Part shown: positions 9,033 to 17,084 of the stretch, in pieces
How positions within the stretch are numbered: the stretch's first letter is position 1
How the letters are laid out: every line of letters begins with the position of its first letter
From: Streptomyces paludis
GTDB taxonomy: Bacteria; Actinomycetota; Actinomycetes; Streptomycetales; Streptomycetaceae
NCBI RefSeq assembly: GCF_003344965.1
Contig: NZ_CP031194.1
Coordinates: 2,232,001-2,296,000, forward strand
DNA length: 64,000 nucleotides
Direction: 5' to 3'
Position numbers and translations under genes: made by a program
The notes under the pieces: model-generated
What the model was told of the DNA's origin: nothing
What the model saw: only the letters and a program-made list of their open reading frames with translations
The model's database searches: none

Positions 9033-10877
9033 TCAGTCCAGCAACAGTTCGGGTGAGTGCAGCTCCAGCCAGACGTGCAGGTCGAGCATGCGCTCGAGGT
9101 TGGACCGTACCGCCATCGACATGGCCGCCGGATCCTGCGACCCGATCTGCTGCGCCCAAGCGCGGTCGACCAGCGCGAACACCTGCGCGTCCGGTTCCGC
9201 CACCACCTCCTTCACCTGTTGCTGAAGGTGAGCGGCGTACCCGGGATTCTGAGGCGAGGGGTACGGGCTCTTGACCCGCTCCAGCACCGAGCGTGGCAGC
9301 ACAGGCGCCGCGGCCTGTCGGAGCAGACTCTTCTCCTGGCCGTCAAACGTCTTCATCGCCCATGGTGTGTTGTAGACGTACTCAACGAGCTGATGACTGC
9401 AGAAGGGCACCCGCACCTCAAGCCCGACGGCCATCGACAGCCGGTCCTTGCGGTCCAGCAGCGCGCGAACGAATCGTGTGAGATGCAAATGGCTCGTCAT
9501 GCGCATGAGCTGGTCAAGCTCGGATTCCCCGTCCAGATGCTCGACCTCGGCGCGCGCCGTCGCGAATTGGTCGGCGGTGTAGGCCGCCACATCGAGCCGC
9601 GCCCGCAGGCCGGGTTCGATGTGATCGGTCCGTGCCGCGAGACTCATCGGGGGGATGAACATCATCCACGGGAAGGTGTCCCCGCGCAGCGCCGCCGGGT
9701 GATGAAACCAGGGGTAGCCGCCGAAGAGCTCGTCGGCCGACTCGCCCGACAGAGCCACCGTCGAATGCTCCCGGATCGCCTTGAACAGCAGGTACAGGGA
9801 ACTGTCGAGATCCCCGAACCCGTTCGGGATGTCCCGGGCGCCGACCGTGGCGCGGCGCACCGAAGGGTCCGAGATATCGGCGGGGTCGAGCATCACATTC
9901 CGGTGCGTAGACCGCACATGTGCTGCGACATCACGAACGAAGGGCGCATCGGGAGTCTCGCGCATCTCGTCCGGGACGAAGTTCTTCTCCTGGCCGACGA
10001 AGTCCACGGAGAACGTGCGCACCTGCTCGCCCCGCATACCCAGCCGCTGCGCCGCCAGCCCGGTAATCGCGCTGGAGTCCAGACCGCCCGAGAGCAGGAC
10101 ACACTGCGGCACATCGGAGATCAGCTGCCGGTCGACGATGCCGGTGAGCAGTTCCCGCACCCGGGCCACGGTGTCCTCGCGGCTGTCGGTGTGCTCGACC
10201 GCGCGCAGGCGCCAATACGTCCGTTCCCGCAAACCACTGCGGTCCACACTGATCAGCGTGCCGGGCGCCACCTCGCGCATGCCCTTCCACAGTGCCCAGC
10301 CCGGGGTCTTGGTCTGCGCGACCAGCTCTCTCAGCCCGTCGGCGTCGACCGCCTTCCGCACCAGGGGGTTCGCCAGGATCGCCTTGGGTTCGGAGCCGAA
10401 CAGCACTCCGTCGGGTGTCGGATAGCAGAAGAGCGGTTTGATACCCATGCGGTCGCGGACGAGAAGCAGCCTCTGATCGCGCTCGTCCCAGATGGCGAAC
10501 GCGTACATGCCGTCCAGGTGGTCGACGACGCTCTCGCCCCACCGCAGGTAACCGCGGAGCACGACCTCGGTGTCACTTTCCGTCCGGAACGGGTGCCCCA
10601 ACGCCTTGAGCTGATCGCGTAGTTCCCGGAAGTTGTAGATCTCCCCGGAGAAGACCAGGACGATGTCGCCGGCCGGTGTGCTCACACTCATCGGCTGCGC
10701 TCCGCCGGGCAGGTCGATGACGGCCAGGCGCCGATGCCCCAGCGCGGTATGTGTGCGCAGATATGTGCCGCGATCGTCCGGCCCGCGACAGGCCATTGTC
10801 TCGGTCATCGCGTCGAGAACATCACCCCGGTGCGTCAGATCGGCTTCGAAGGATACCCAGCCCGCAATCCCGCACAT
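9033..10877 (-). CDS. asnB: Asparagine synthase (glutamine-hydrolysing) type amidotransferase
   Basis: 614 residues when started at the ATG at 10877, which makes Cys2 the second residue (MCGIAGWVS), as needed for the Ntn glutaminase nucleophile; the longer ATG at 10901 would block it. The N-terminal glutaminase domain (1-200) has the RRLAVIDLPGGAQPM and GEIYNF segments. The C-terminal ATP domain (from ~230) has the pyrophosphate loop LLSGGLDSSAI and SGESADELFGGYPW. In this setting it could amidate a pathway acid with ammonia from glutamine, or simply supply asparagine. Divergent from a TetR gene. Confidence 0.88.
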   Translation of the reverse strand: MCGIAGWVSFEADLTHRGDVLDAMTETMACRGPDDRGTYLRTHTALGHRRLAVIDLPGGAQPMSVSTPAGDIVLVFSGEIYNFRELRDQLKALGHPFRTESDTEVVLRGYLRWGESVVDHLDGMYAFAIWDERDQRLLLVRDRMGIKPLFCYPTPDGVLFGSEPKAILANPLVRKAVDADGLRELVAQTKTPGWALWKGMREVAPGTLISVDRSGLRERTYWRLRAVEHTDSREDTVARVRELLTGIVDRQLISDVPQCVLLSGGLDSSAITGLAAQRLGMRGEQVRTFSVDFVGQEKNFVPDEMRETPDAPFVRDVAAHVRSTHRNVMLDPADISDPSVRRATVGARDIPNGFGDLDSSLYLLFKAIREHSTVALSGESADELFGGYPWFHHPAALRGDTFPWMMFIPPMSLAARTDHIEPGLRARLDVAAYTADQFATARAEVEHLDGESELDQLMRMTSHLHLTRFVRALLDRKDRLSMAVGLEVRVPFCSHQLVEYVYNTPWAMKTFDGQEKSLLRQAAAPVLPRSVLERVKSPYPSPQNPGYAAHLQQQVKEVVAEPDAQVFALVDRAWAQQIGSQDPAAMSMAVRSNLERMLDLHVWLELHSPELLLD

Positions 10878-10973
10878 CTCACGTCCTCTTTTCCATGGCA
10901 CCCTTTTTCAACCAATCAAGAACACACGAATATGGCCAAATTAACATCGCAGCCTTTACCCGGCAATGTTCGT

Positions 10974-11002
10974 TCCACATCGACCTGTGTGGATTTTCCA
11001 TA
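10974..11002. promoter_or_regulatory. Candidate operator(s) in the asnB/TetR divergent promoter
   Basis: Two overlapping dyads lie between the divergent starts: TCCACA-N8-TGTGGA (10974-10993) and TGTGGATTTTCCATA (10988-11002). The second is a 14/15 match to the perfect palindrome TATGGATTTTCCATA at 59432-59446. Position, 43 bp before the TetR start and 111 bp before asnB, suits an operator. Confidence 0.5.
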
Positions 11003-11044
11003 GGCACGGAATGATAGAATCCCCTTACCGATACGGAGGACAAG

Positions 11045-11728
11045 ATGCCCGCAGAGCAGCCCCGCGCAAAACCCGTCGGCCGGCCACCTCATTTGTCCCT
11101 CGACGCCATCATCGCCGCAGCGGATCGCATTCTGCAGACCGAGGGTGCGGGAAAACTGTCGATGCGGCGCCTGGCGGACGAATTGAACAGCGCCCCAATG
11201 GCGCTTTACTACCATGTGCGCAACAAAGATGAGCTGCTTCTGCTCGTGATGGAGAATCAGGCTCGGAACACACCCCGCCCGGAACTTCCGGAGGATCCCC
11301 GTGAGCGGCTGATCGCGGTGTCGACCACGCTCTACGAGCTGCTCGCCGACCGGCTGTGGATCATCCAGGTGCTGGCCGGTGACGACCTCATGGCTCCCTC
11401 GGCCCTCTGGTTCGTCGAGGAGATGATCGGCGCCGCGGTGGACTACGGCCACACTCCGGAACAGGCCGTATACATCTACCGCACGATCTGGTACTCCATC
11501 GTCGGCGACCTGATCATCCGTGTGAACGGCAAGCACCGGCGCAGCCGGGCCACCGGACCGACCTATGAGGACCAGGTCGTCGCCGGTCTCGGGAGCGGCA
11601 CACATCCGCATCTGACGTCGGTCGCCGACCGATGGGCCGATCTCAACGCCCGTGACACTCACCGGCAGGGTCTGGCGGCGATCATTGACGGACTGCTGCG
11701 GTCGGACACGACCACACAAGACCGGTGA
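11045..11728 (+). CDS. TetR family transcriptional regulator
   Basis: 227 residues; ATG at 11045 preceded by GGAGG. The N-terminal TetR helix-turn-helix is clear: LSLDAIIAAADRIL, then GKLSMRRLADELNSAPMALY with the helix ending in YYHVRNKDELL. The C-terminal ligand domain resembles the TetR_C class that has the LADRLWIIQVLAGDD type segment. It is divergent from asnB and tail-to-tail with the type II thioesterase operon end. Probably controls its own promoter, asnB and perhaps the peptide operon in response to a small molecule. Confidence 0.85.
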   Translation: MPAEQPRAKPVGRPPHLSLDAIIAAADRILQTEGAGKLSMRRLADELNSAPMALYYHVRNKDELLLLVMENQARNTPRPELPEDPRERLIAVSTTLYELLADRLWIIQVLAGDDLMAPSALWFVEEMIGAAVDYGHTPEQAVYIYRTIWYSIVGDLIIRVNGKHRRSRATGPTYEDQVVAGLGSGTHPHLTSVADRWADLNARDTHRQGLAAIIDGLLRSDTTTQDR

Positions 11729-11737
11729 CTCAACGCC

Positions 11738-12544
11738 TCACGGGGCGGACGGCCAGGGGACCGATGAGGTCCCGGACGCCGTCCGCGCGTACGCGGTGAG
11801 GAGTTCGATGACCGCGTCGCGGTGCTCGTCCAGGTAGAAGTGCCCGCCCTCGAAGGTGCGGAATACGCACGCGCCGTCGGTGACCTCGCGCCACCCCTGT
11901 GCTTCCGCCGGAGTGATCTCCGGATCCCGATCGCCGTACAGCACCGTGACCGGAGTCCGCAGGCGCGCGCCGGGCGACGGCCGATATGTCTCGCTCAACC
12001 GGTAGTCGCTCCGGATCATGGGCAGGAACGTCCGGACGATCGGGGCATTGTCGAGGATATCGAGCCGGGTCGCATCGGTGCGGCGTAATTCCTCGATCAG
12101 CTCCTCGTCACTGCCAAGATGAATCCGGCCCCGCCGTGTCAACGCCGGGGCGGGATGTCCGGACACGGCCAACCCCATGGGCGGGTCGCCCGCCGCCGTA
12201 AGACGACGGGCGATCTCATACGCGACGACGGCTCCCATACTGTGCCCGAAAAGAATCGTCGGAATCGGCGGGCCATCAAGCGGCAGGTCGGCCGCCAATA
12301 CGTCGGTGAGCCGTCGCATGTCGTCCGGCACCGGTTCGGCATACCGGTCCTCCCGGCCCGGGTACTGGACAGCGAAGAATTCGATGTCCCAGGGGGCTGC
12401 CCGGGCCCATGACCGGTAATAGCTCGCGCTGCCGCCACCATGCGGAAACAGAAGCACTCGGGCCCGGGCACAGGGCCGGGATGCGATCCGTCGGAATGCG
12501 CCGGCCCGCCGGTCCCCCGGCAAAGGATCGATCAGCATACCCAC
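11738..12544 (-). CDS. Type II thioesterase (editing), last gene of the NRPS operon
   Basis: 268 residues from the GTG at 12544; an ATG two codons in (12538) is an alternative. The alpha/beta-hydrolase signature is that of NRPS type II thioesterases: RVLLFPHGGGSASYYRSWAR at the oxyanion side, FGHSMGAVVAYEIARRL with the nucleophile Ser, and FEGGHFYL with the catalytic His. It hydrolyses wrongly primed or stalled acyl groups from carrier proteins. It ends the nine-gene operon 29808-11738; pyochelin (PchC) and yersiniabactin (YbtT) clusters carry the equivalent gene. Confidence 0.88.
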   Translation of the reverse strand: MGMLIDPLPGDRRAGAFRRIASRPCARARVLLFPHGGGSASYYRSWARAAPWDIEFFAVQYPGREDRYAEPVPDDMRRLTDVLAADLPLDGPPIPTILFGHSMGAVVAYEIARRLTAAGDPPMGLAVSGHPAPALTRRGRIHLGSDEELIEELRRTDATRLDILDNAPIVRTFLPMIRSDYRLSETYRPSPGARLRTPVTVLYGDRDPEITPAEAQGWREVTDGACVFRTFEGGHFYLDEHRDAVIELLTAYARTASGTSSVPWPSAP

Positions 12545-14260
12545 TCATTCACTCGCTACCGGTGTCACGGAAATGTTCCAGAAGTCGGCGTAGCGGCCAC
12601 TTCGGCTCAGAAGCTCGTCGTGGCTGCCCTCCTCCACAATCCGGCCGCCTTCCAGGAAAAGGACGCGGTCGGCACGTTGCACGGTCCGCATCCGGTGCGC
12701 GACCATCACCACGGTCCGCCCCGCCATGAGGCGCTCAATGCCCTCGTGGACGGCTGCCTCGTTCACCGGGTCAAGGGCGGAGGTCACCTCGTCCAGCAGG
12801 ACCACGGGCACGTTCTTCAGCAGCGCCCGCGCGATCGAAACACGCTGGCGTTCACCGCCCGACAGCAGTGTGCCGCCCTCGCCGACGTTCGCCGCCCATC
12901 CGCCGGGCAGCCGCTCGACCACCTCGTCCAGTCGTGCGGCGGTCGCCGCCGCCCGGACGTCGGCTTCGTCGGCGTCGGGACGGCCGAGGCGTACGTTCTC
13001 CTCGATGGTGCCGTCGAAGAGATAGACGTCCTGGAAGACGATGGCGATCTGCGCCATCAGCACGTCCGTACTGATCTCGCGCACATCCACGCCGCCCACG
13101 CGTACCGCGCCCGTGTCCACGTCATAGAAGCGCGCGAGCAGTTGCAGCAGTGTGCTCTTGCCCGCACCCGACAGTCCGACAACGGCGAGCCGCTGTCCCT
13201 GAGGTACGGAGAACGACACTTCGTCGAACACGGTGCGTTCGCCATGCCGGAAGGTTACGGACTCGAGCGCCAGGTCGTGGCGGACCGGCCGGAGGGGTTC
13301 CCGGGGCTCCGGCAGCGGCTCGGTGCGCAGAACCTTGTCGAGCCTCTCCAGCTCGGACCGCGCACCGCGGAGTTTGCCGCCGATGTCCGACAGCGACAGC
13401 AGCGGATCGGCGCAGCGAGCCGCGAGCACCAGGATCGTCAGGACCTCCGCCGCCCCGATGCTCCCGCCGAGTGCGAGGGAAGTGCCCAGAGCCAGCACCA
13501 CGGTGAAACTCACCTGGACCGTGAGCGTCAGGCCCACCGCACCGGGCAGCATCGCCAGCACGCTACGGCGGGATGCGCGCTGGACCTCCCGCAACGAGTC
13601 GTCGAGCAGTTCGAAGCGTTCTCCGGTCCGGCCGCCGGCGCGCAGCACCGGCTGCGCCTGGAGGAATTCGATGACGCGGCCCGAGGCCTCCGTGTCCCGT
13701 GCGTGACGCTCCGCGTCGGTGCCGGCCATCGAGCGTGCGGTCCAGACCTGGATCGCCGCCACGACGGGAGCGGCGATCAACGCGGCGAGTCCCAGCTGCC
13801 AGTTGAAGGCGATCATCACGGCGACGATCGTCAGGGGAGTCACCAGGGCGGAGACGAACGGTGCCAGCAGGTGGGCGGCCACGCCCATCGCCTGCAGCAG
13901 GCCGCGGCTGGCCATGACGGACACCTCGCCGACCCGTCCGGAGTTGTACCAGCCGATGGGCAGCCGGGCCAGGTGCTCGCCCAGCCGGTAGTACATGCCG
14001 TGCAACATCTTCGTGCCGACGCGCATGCCGGACAGATCGCTGATGTAGCGCAGCACTGCGTAGACCGCGACCGCCGCCCCGAACGCGATCAGCCACGGCA
14101 CGGCGTCGTCGGGTGTGCTGCCGAACAGTTCCCGCAGCACCGGAACCAGCAACGCGTAGGACAGACCCTCGACCGCCGCGGTGATCGCCATCAGGGCGAC
14201 GGTGCGACGCATCGTCCGGGCGTACTCGGGTCCCAGCACGCGCAGCAGTGTTCGAATCAT
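12545..14260 (-). CDS. ABC transporter, fused membrane and ATPase, YbtQ/IrtB-like
   Basis: 571 residues, an exporter-fold half-transporter: six membrane helices (about 1-310) then an ATPase domain with Walker A GLSGAGKSTLLQ, signature LSGGERQRVSIARALL and Walker B VVLLDEVTSALD. It starts by a 4-nt overlap with the stop of the preceding half-transporter gene, so the two probably form a heterodimer. Pairs of this type next to thiazoline NRPS genes are YbtP/YbtQ and IrtA/IrtB, which bring ferric siderophores into the cell despite the exporter fold. Substrate assignment here is by context only. Confidence 0.85.
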   Translation of the reverse strand: MIRTLLRVLGPEYARTMRRTVALMAITAAVEGLSYALLVPVLRELFGSTPDDAVPWLIAFGAAVAVYAVLRYISDLSGMRVGTKMLHGMYYRLGEHLARLPIGWYNSGRVGEVSVMASRGLLQAMGVAAHLLAPFVSALVTPLTIVAVMIAFNWQLGLAALIAAPVVAAIQVWTARSMAGTDAERHARDTEASGRVIEFLQAQPVLRAGGRTGERFELLDDSLREVQRASRRSVLAMLPGAVGLTLTVQVSFTVVLALGTSLALGGSIGAAEVLTILVLAARCADPLLSLSDIGGKLRGARSELERLDKVLRTEPLPEPREPLRPVRHDLALESVTFRHGERTVFDEVSFSVPQGQRLAVVGLSGAGKSTLLQLLARFYDVDTGAVRVGGVDVREISTDVLMAQIAIVFQDVYLFDGTIEENVRLGRPDADEADVRAAATAARLDEVVERLPGGWAANVGEGGTLLSGGERQRVSIARALLKNVPVVLLDEVTSALDPVNEAAVHEGIERLMAGRTVVMVAHRMRTVQRADRVLFLEGGRIVEEGSHDELLSRSGRYADFWNISVTPVASE

Positions 14261-16008
14261 CCGGGCAAGCCTCCTTGGGATCGCCAGAACGCGGCGAACC
14301 TTCCTTCCCGCGCCAGCAGTTCGGCGGGTCTGCCGCGCTCGACGATCGACCCGTTCTCCAGCATCACGACGGTGTCCGCGTCGGCAACCGTTTCCAGTCG
14401 ATGGGCGATCACCATGATCGTTCGGTCGCCGCCCAGCGTCGCCAGGGCCTGACGGATCGCCTGTTCGGTCTGCGGGTCGGCGAAGGCGGTCGCCTCGTCC
14501 AGCACCAGCACGGGCGTGTCGGCCAGCAACGCCCGGGCGAGAGAGAGCCGCTGGGCCTCGCCGCCCGAGAGCTTGACGTCCTCACCGATCACTGTCTCGT
14601 AGCCGTGCGGCAGTTCAAGAATCCGGTCATGGATATGCGCCAGCCGGGCAGCGCGCACCACGTCGTCGCGCTCGGCGTGCGGCACCGCCAGTGCGATGTT
14701 GTCCGCGACCGACGCGCGCAGCAGGCGGACGTCCTGGAAGACGAAGGAGACCATCCGGTAGAGCTGCCGACTGCCGATCTCACGCAGATCGACACCGCCC
14801 AGGACGACCGAGCCGTGGTCCGGGTCGAAAAACCGCGGCAGCAGTTGGACCAGTGTTGATTTCCCGCTTCCCGACGGCCCGACGACCGCTGTGCATGTCC
14901 CCGGCTCCAGTACCAGGTCGATACCGCGCAGCACCTCGCGACCGTCTTCGTAGCCGAAGCGAACGTCCCGCAGTTCTACCCGGTGCCCTTGGGGCGCTAC
15001 CGGGTGCGCGGGCTCCGGCAGGGGCTCGACGTCGAGCACTTCCCTGATCCGGCCGACCGCGCGGCCGGCGGCCTGCATGTCGTCGAAGCCGTGGCCCAGT
15101 GCCGCCACCGGAGCGGTCAGTCCCAGGCCCAGCAGCAGGAAGGGCAGCAGATCGGCCGGGGCGAGACTCCCGGACCTGATCAGCGACGTACCGCCGATCA
15201 GGACGACCAGCAGGACGAAAGGCGGCGACAGCGCCAGCTGCATCCCGGCGGCGACCAGGGACATGCCGCGCACCCACCGGAAGAAGGTACGGACGAAATC
15301 GTCCACGGCGGAGAGGAACTTCCCGTGGGCTCGCTCGGATCCGCCGAACGCCTTGACCACCGAGATGCCCTGTACGAACTCGACGACGGAGCTGGCGATC
15401 CGTCCCATCGCCGCGTCGAACTCCTCCTGCTCACGCGTCCTGGCGGGGAGCATCAGCAGCGGGACCAGCGCGATGGCCAGCACCACCGGGATCAGCGTGA
15501 TCAACGTCAGCCGCCAGTCAATGGTGAACAGGTAGATCAGCGACACCAGTGGGACCACGAACGCGGAGACCAGTTCGCCGGGCGCGTGGGCGATGAGGGG
15601 GTGCACGGCACTCACGTCCTCCCCCACCACCTTGGCCAGCTCGCCGGTCCTGCGCCGGGAGAACCAGCCGATCGGCACGCGTCCCAGCCGCGCTGCCAGT
15701 AATCGGCGGAACGTGAGTTGCACCTGCCCGTCGAGCACATGCCCGAGCCCCGAGGACGCGGCCGTGAACAGCAGCCGCACGAGCAAGCCGGCCGCTCCCG
15801 CGGTCACGACCCACCAGAGGTGAGCTTCATCGACCGGGCCCGGCGCCAGCAGGGTGCGCCCCAGTTCGACGACCGCCAGCAGCGGTGCCAGTCCCGCGAG
15901 AGCGCCGACCACTTGCAGGATCGCGACGGCCGCAAAACTCCGGACATGGGGGCGCAGCATGCGTGGCAGGCTCCGCTCCCCCGCTCCAACAGCGTCGATC
16001 GCGTTCAT
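14257..16008 (-). CDS. ABC transporter, fused membrane and ATPase, YbtP/IrtA-like
   Basis: 583 residues from the ATG at 16008, which has GGAGGG just upstream and overlaps the previous stop (TGATG); an ATG at 16032 is unlikely because it lies inside the preceding gene. Membrane domain 1-320, then ATPase with Walker A GPSGSGKSTLVQLLPRFF, signature LSGGEAQRLSLARALL and Walker B VLVLDEATAFADP. No N-terminal siderophore-interacting (flavin reductase) domain such as IrtA carries is present. Partner of the half-transporter encoded next; likely moves the peptide product. Confidence 0.85.
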   Translation of the reverse strand: MNAIDAVGAGERSLPRMLRPHVRSFAAVAILQVVGALAGLAPLLAVVELGRTLLAPGPVDEAHLWWVVTAGAAGLLVRLLFTAASSGLGHVLDGQVQLTFRRLLAARLGRVPIGWFSRRRTGELAKVVGEDVSAVHPLIAHAPGELVSAFVVPLVSLIYLFTIDWRLTLITLIPVVLAIALVPLLMLPARTREQEEFDAAMGRIASSVVEFVQGISVVKAFGGSERAHGKFLSAVDDFVRTFFRWVRGMSLVAAGMQLALSPPFVLLVVLIGGTSLIRSGSLAPADLLPFLLLGLGLTAPVAALGHGFDDMQAAGRAVGRIREVLDVEPLPEPAHPVAPQGHRVELRDVRFGYEDGREVLRGIDLVLEPGTCTAVVGPSGSGKSTLVQLLPRFFDPDHGSVVLGGVDLREIGSRQLYRMVSFVFQDVRLLRASVADNIALAVPHAERDDVVRAARLAHIHDRILELPHGYETVIGEDVKLSGGEAQRLSLARALLADTPVLVLDEATAFADPQTEQAIRQALATLGGDRTIMVIAHRLETVADADTVVMLENGSIVERGRPAELLAREGRFAAFWRSQGGLPG

Positions 16009-17084
16009 CACCCTCCATTCGTACGCGTACAAATATTACTGTACTTCGCCGCACGCTCCGAGGGCCAGAGATCAGCGACCGTCAGCGTCTCCCCGGGGTC
16101 CGGTTCGGCGGCCGCGGGATAACCCAGGGCCTCGGTCAGCTCCTTCCAGGCACCGGCGACGGCCAGATGGCGCTGCTGGCCGCGCAGCGGATCCGCGCCC
16201 GCCTCTATCCGCGCGCGCAGCTCATCCATGACGGTCAGCACCCCCTCCCCCCACACCTCATCGACGGCGACCGCCCAGGCGGGCGTCTCGGCCGCACCCA
16301 CGTAGGCGCCGGTCGGCCCGAGAGCGTCCGGGCCCGGCAGGCGCAGCACCGGGCTCCAGATCACCGGACCATGGGTGTTGACCAGCATCAGGTTGCCCGC
16401 GTCGGTGCCGATGGTGATCCGGTGCAGGAACAGGCTGGTGCTGTCGTCGCCCGCCTGCATCCGGTTCTCCACCCGCAGCGTCAGCGGAACACCCGCGACC
16501 CGCGCGTCCACACCGGCCAGTGGGCGACCGGCATGGCCGGCGACCGGGGCGATCGACCATGGGCGCAGCCCGTCGAAGATCTCAGCGAGGATGTCAAGCA
16601 GATCGAAGGAGACCTGCACCGCGCACATGGCGTCGACGAACACCGGCTTGCGCAGCCGGACCAGCTCGCGGGCGGCCGAGGTGAACCGCCGCACCGGTTC
16701 GAGATGCGGGTAGAAGGTGTTCAGCAGGTACTGGGTCCCGGTCCTGCGCGCCACCCGCAGGCAATCGGCCAGCTCGTCGGGGTGCACCGGATGCTCCTGA
16801 AGCACATGGATTCCGCGTTCGAGCAGGGCCTTGGCCAGTTCGGCGCCCCGCCCGCCGCCGACCGCGGTCGACACCACGACACACGCCGCGTCGATGTCGT
16901 CGGGCAGCTGCTCGACGGAGTCGTACAGCGGGACGCCGTACGCGTGGGCGAGCGCCACGGAGCGGGCGCTGCCCCGTGCCAGGATGCCGGCGAGCAGGAA
17001 GCCCTCGGGCGCGCAGGCGAGAGCCTCGGCGTATATCCGGCCGAAGCGTGTGCCGCAGACGACCACGCGCATCGGGCGGGTCAT
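16008..17084 (-). CDS. Thiazolinyl imide reductase (PchG/YbtU/Irp3-like)
   Basis: 358 residues from the ATG at 17084, which overlaps the NRPS stop (ATGA). The N-terminus PMRVVVCGTRFGRIYAEALA is the NADPH-binding start of the Gfo/Idh-like thiazolinyl imide reductases, and LQEHPVHPDELADCLRVARR with YLLNTFYPHLEPVRRF is characteristic of this subfamily. The enzyme reduces one carrier-bound thiazoline to thiazolidine during pyochelin or yersiniabactin assembly. Its place directly after the two NRPS genes supports the same role here: reduction of, most likely, the second ring. Confidence 0.9.
   Translation of the reverse strand: MTRPMRVVVCGTRFGRIYAEALACAPEGFLLAGILARGSARSVALAHAYGVPLYDSVEQLPDDIDAACVVVSTAVGGGRGAELAKALLERGIHVLQEHPVHPDELADCLRVARRTGTQYLLNTFYPHLEPVRRFTSAARELVRLRKPVFVDAMCAVQVSFDLLDILAEIFDGLRPWSIAPVAGHAGRPLAGVDARVAGVPLTLRVENRMQAGDDSTSLFLHRITIGTDAGNLMLVNTHGPVIWSPVLRLPGPDALGPTGAYVGAAETPAWAVAVDEVWGEGVLTVMDELRARIEAGADPLRGQQRHLAVAGAWKELTEALGYPAAAEPDPGETLTVADLWPSERAAKYSNICTRTNGG

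Noticed and set aside
16021..16032. 12-mer GTACGCGTACAA, also at 44496-44507
   Set aside because: One copy lies in the coding end of the reductase gene; palindromic GTAC/CGCG words are frequent in such DNA, so no shared site is claimed.
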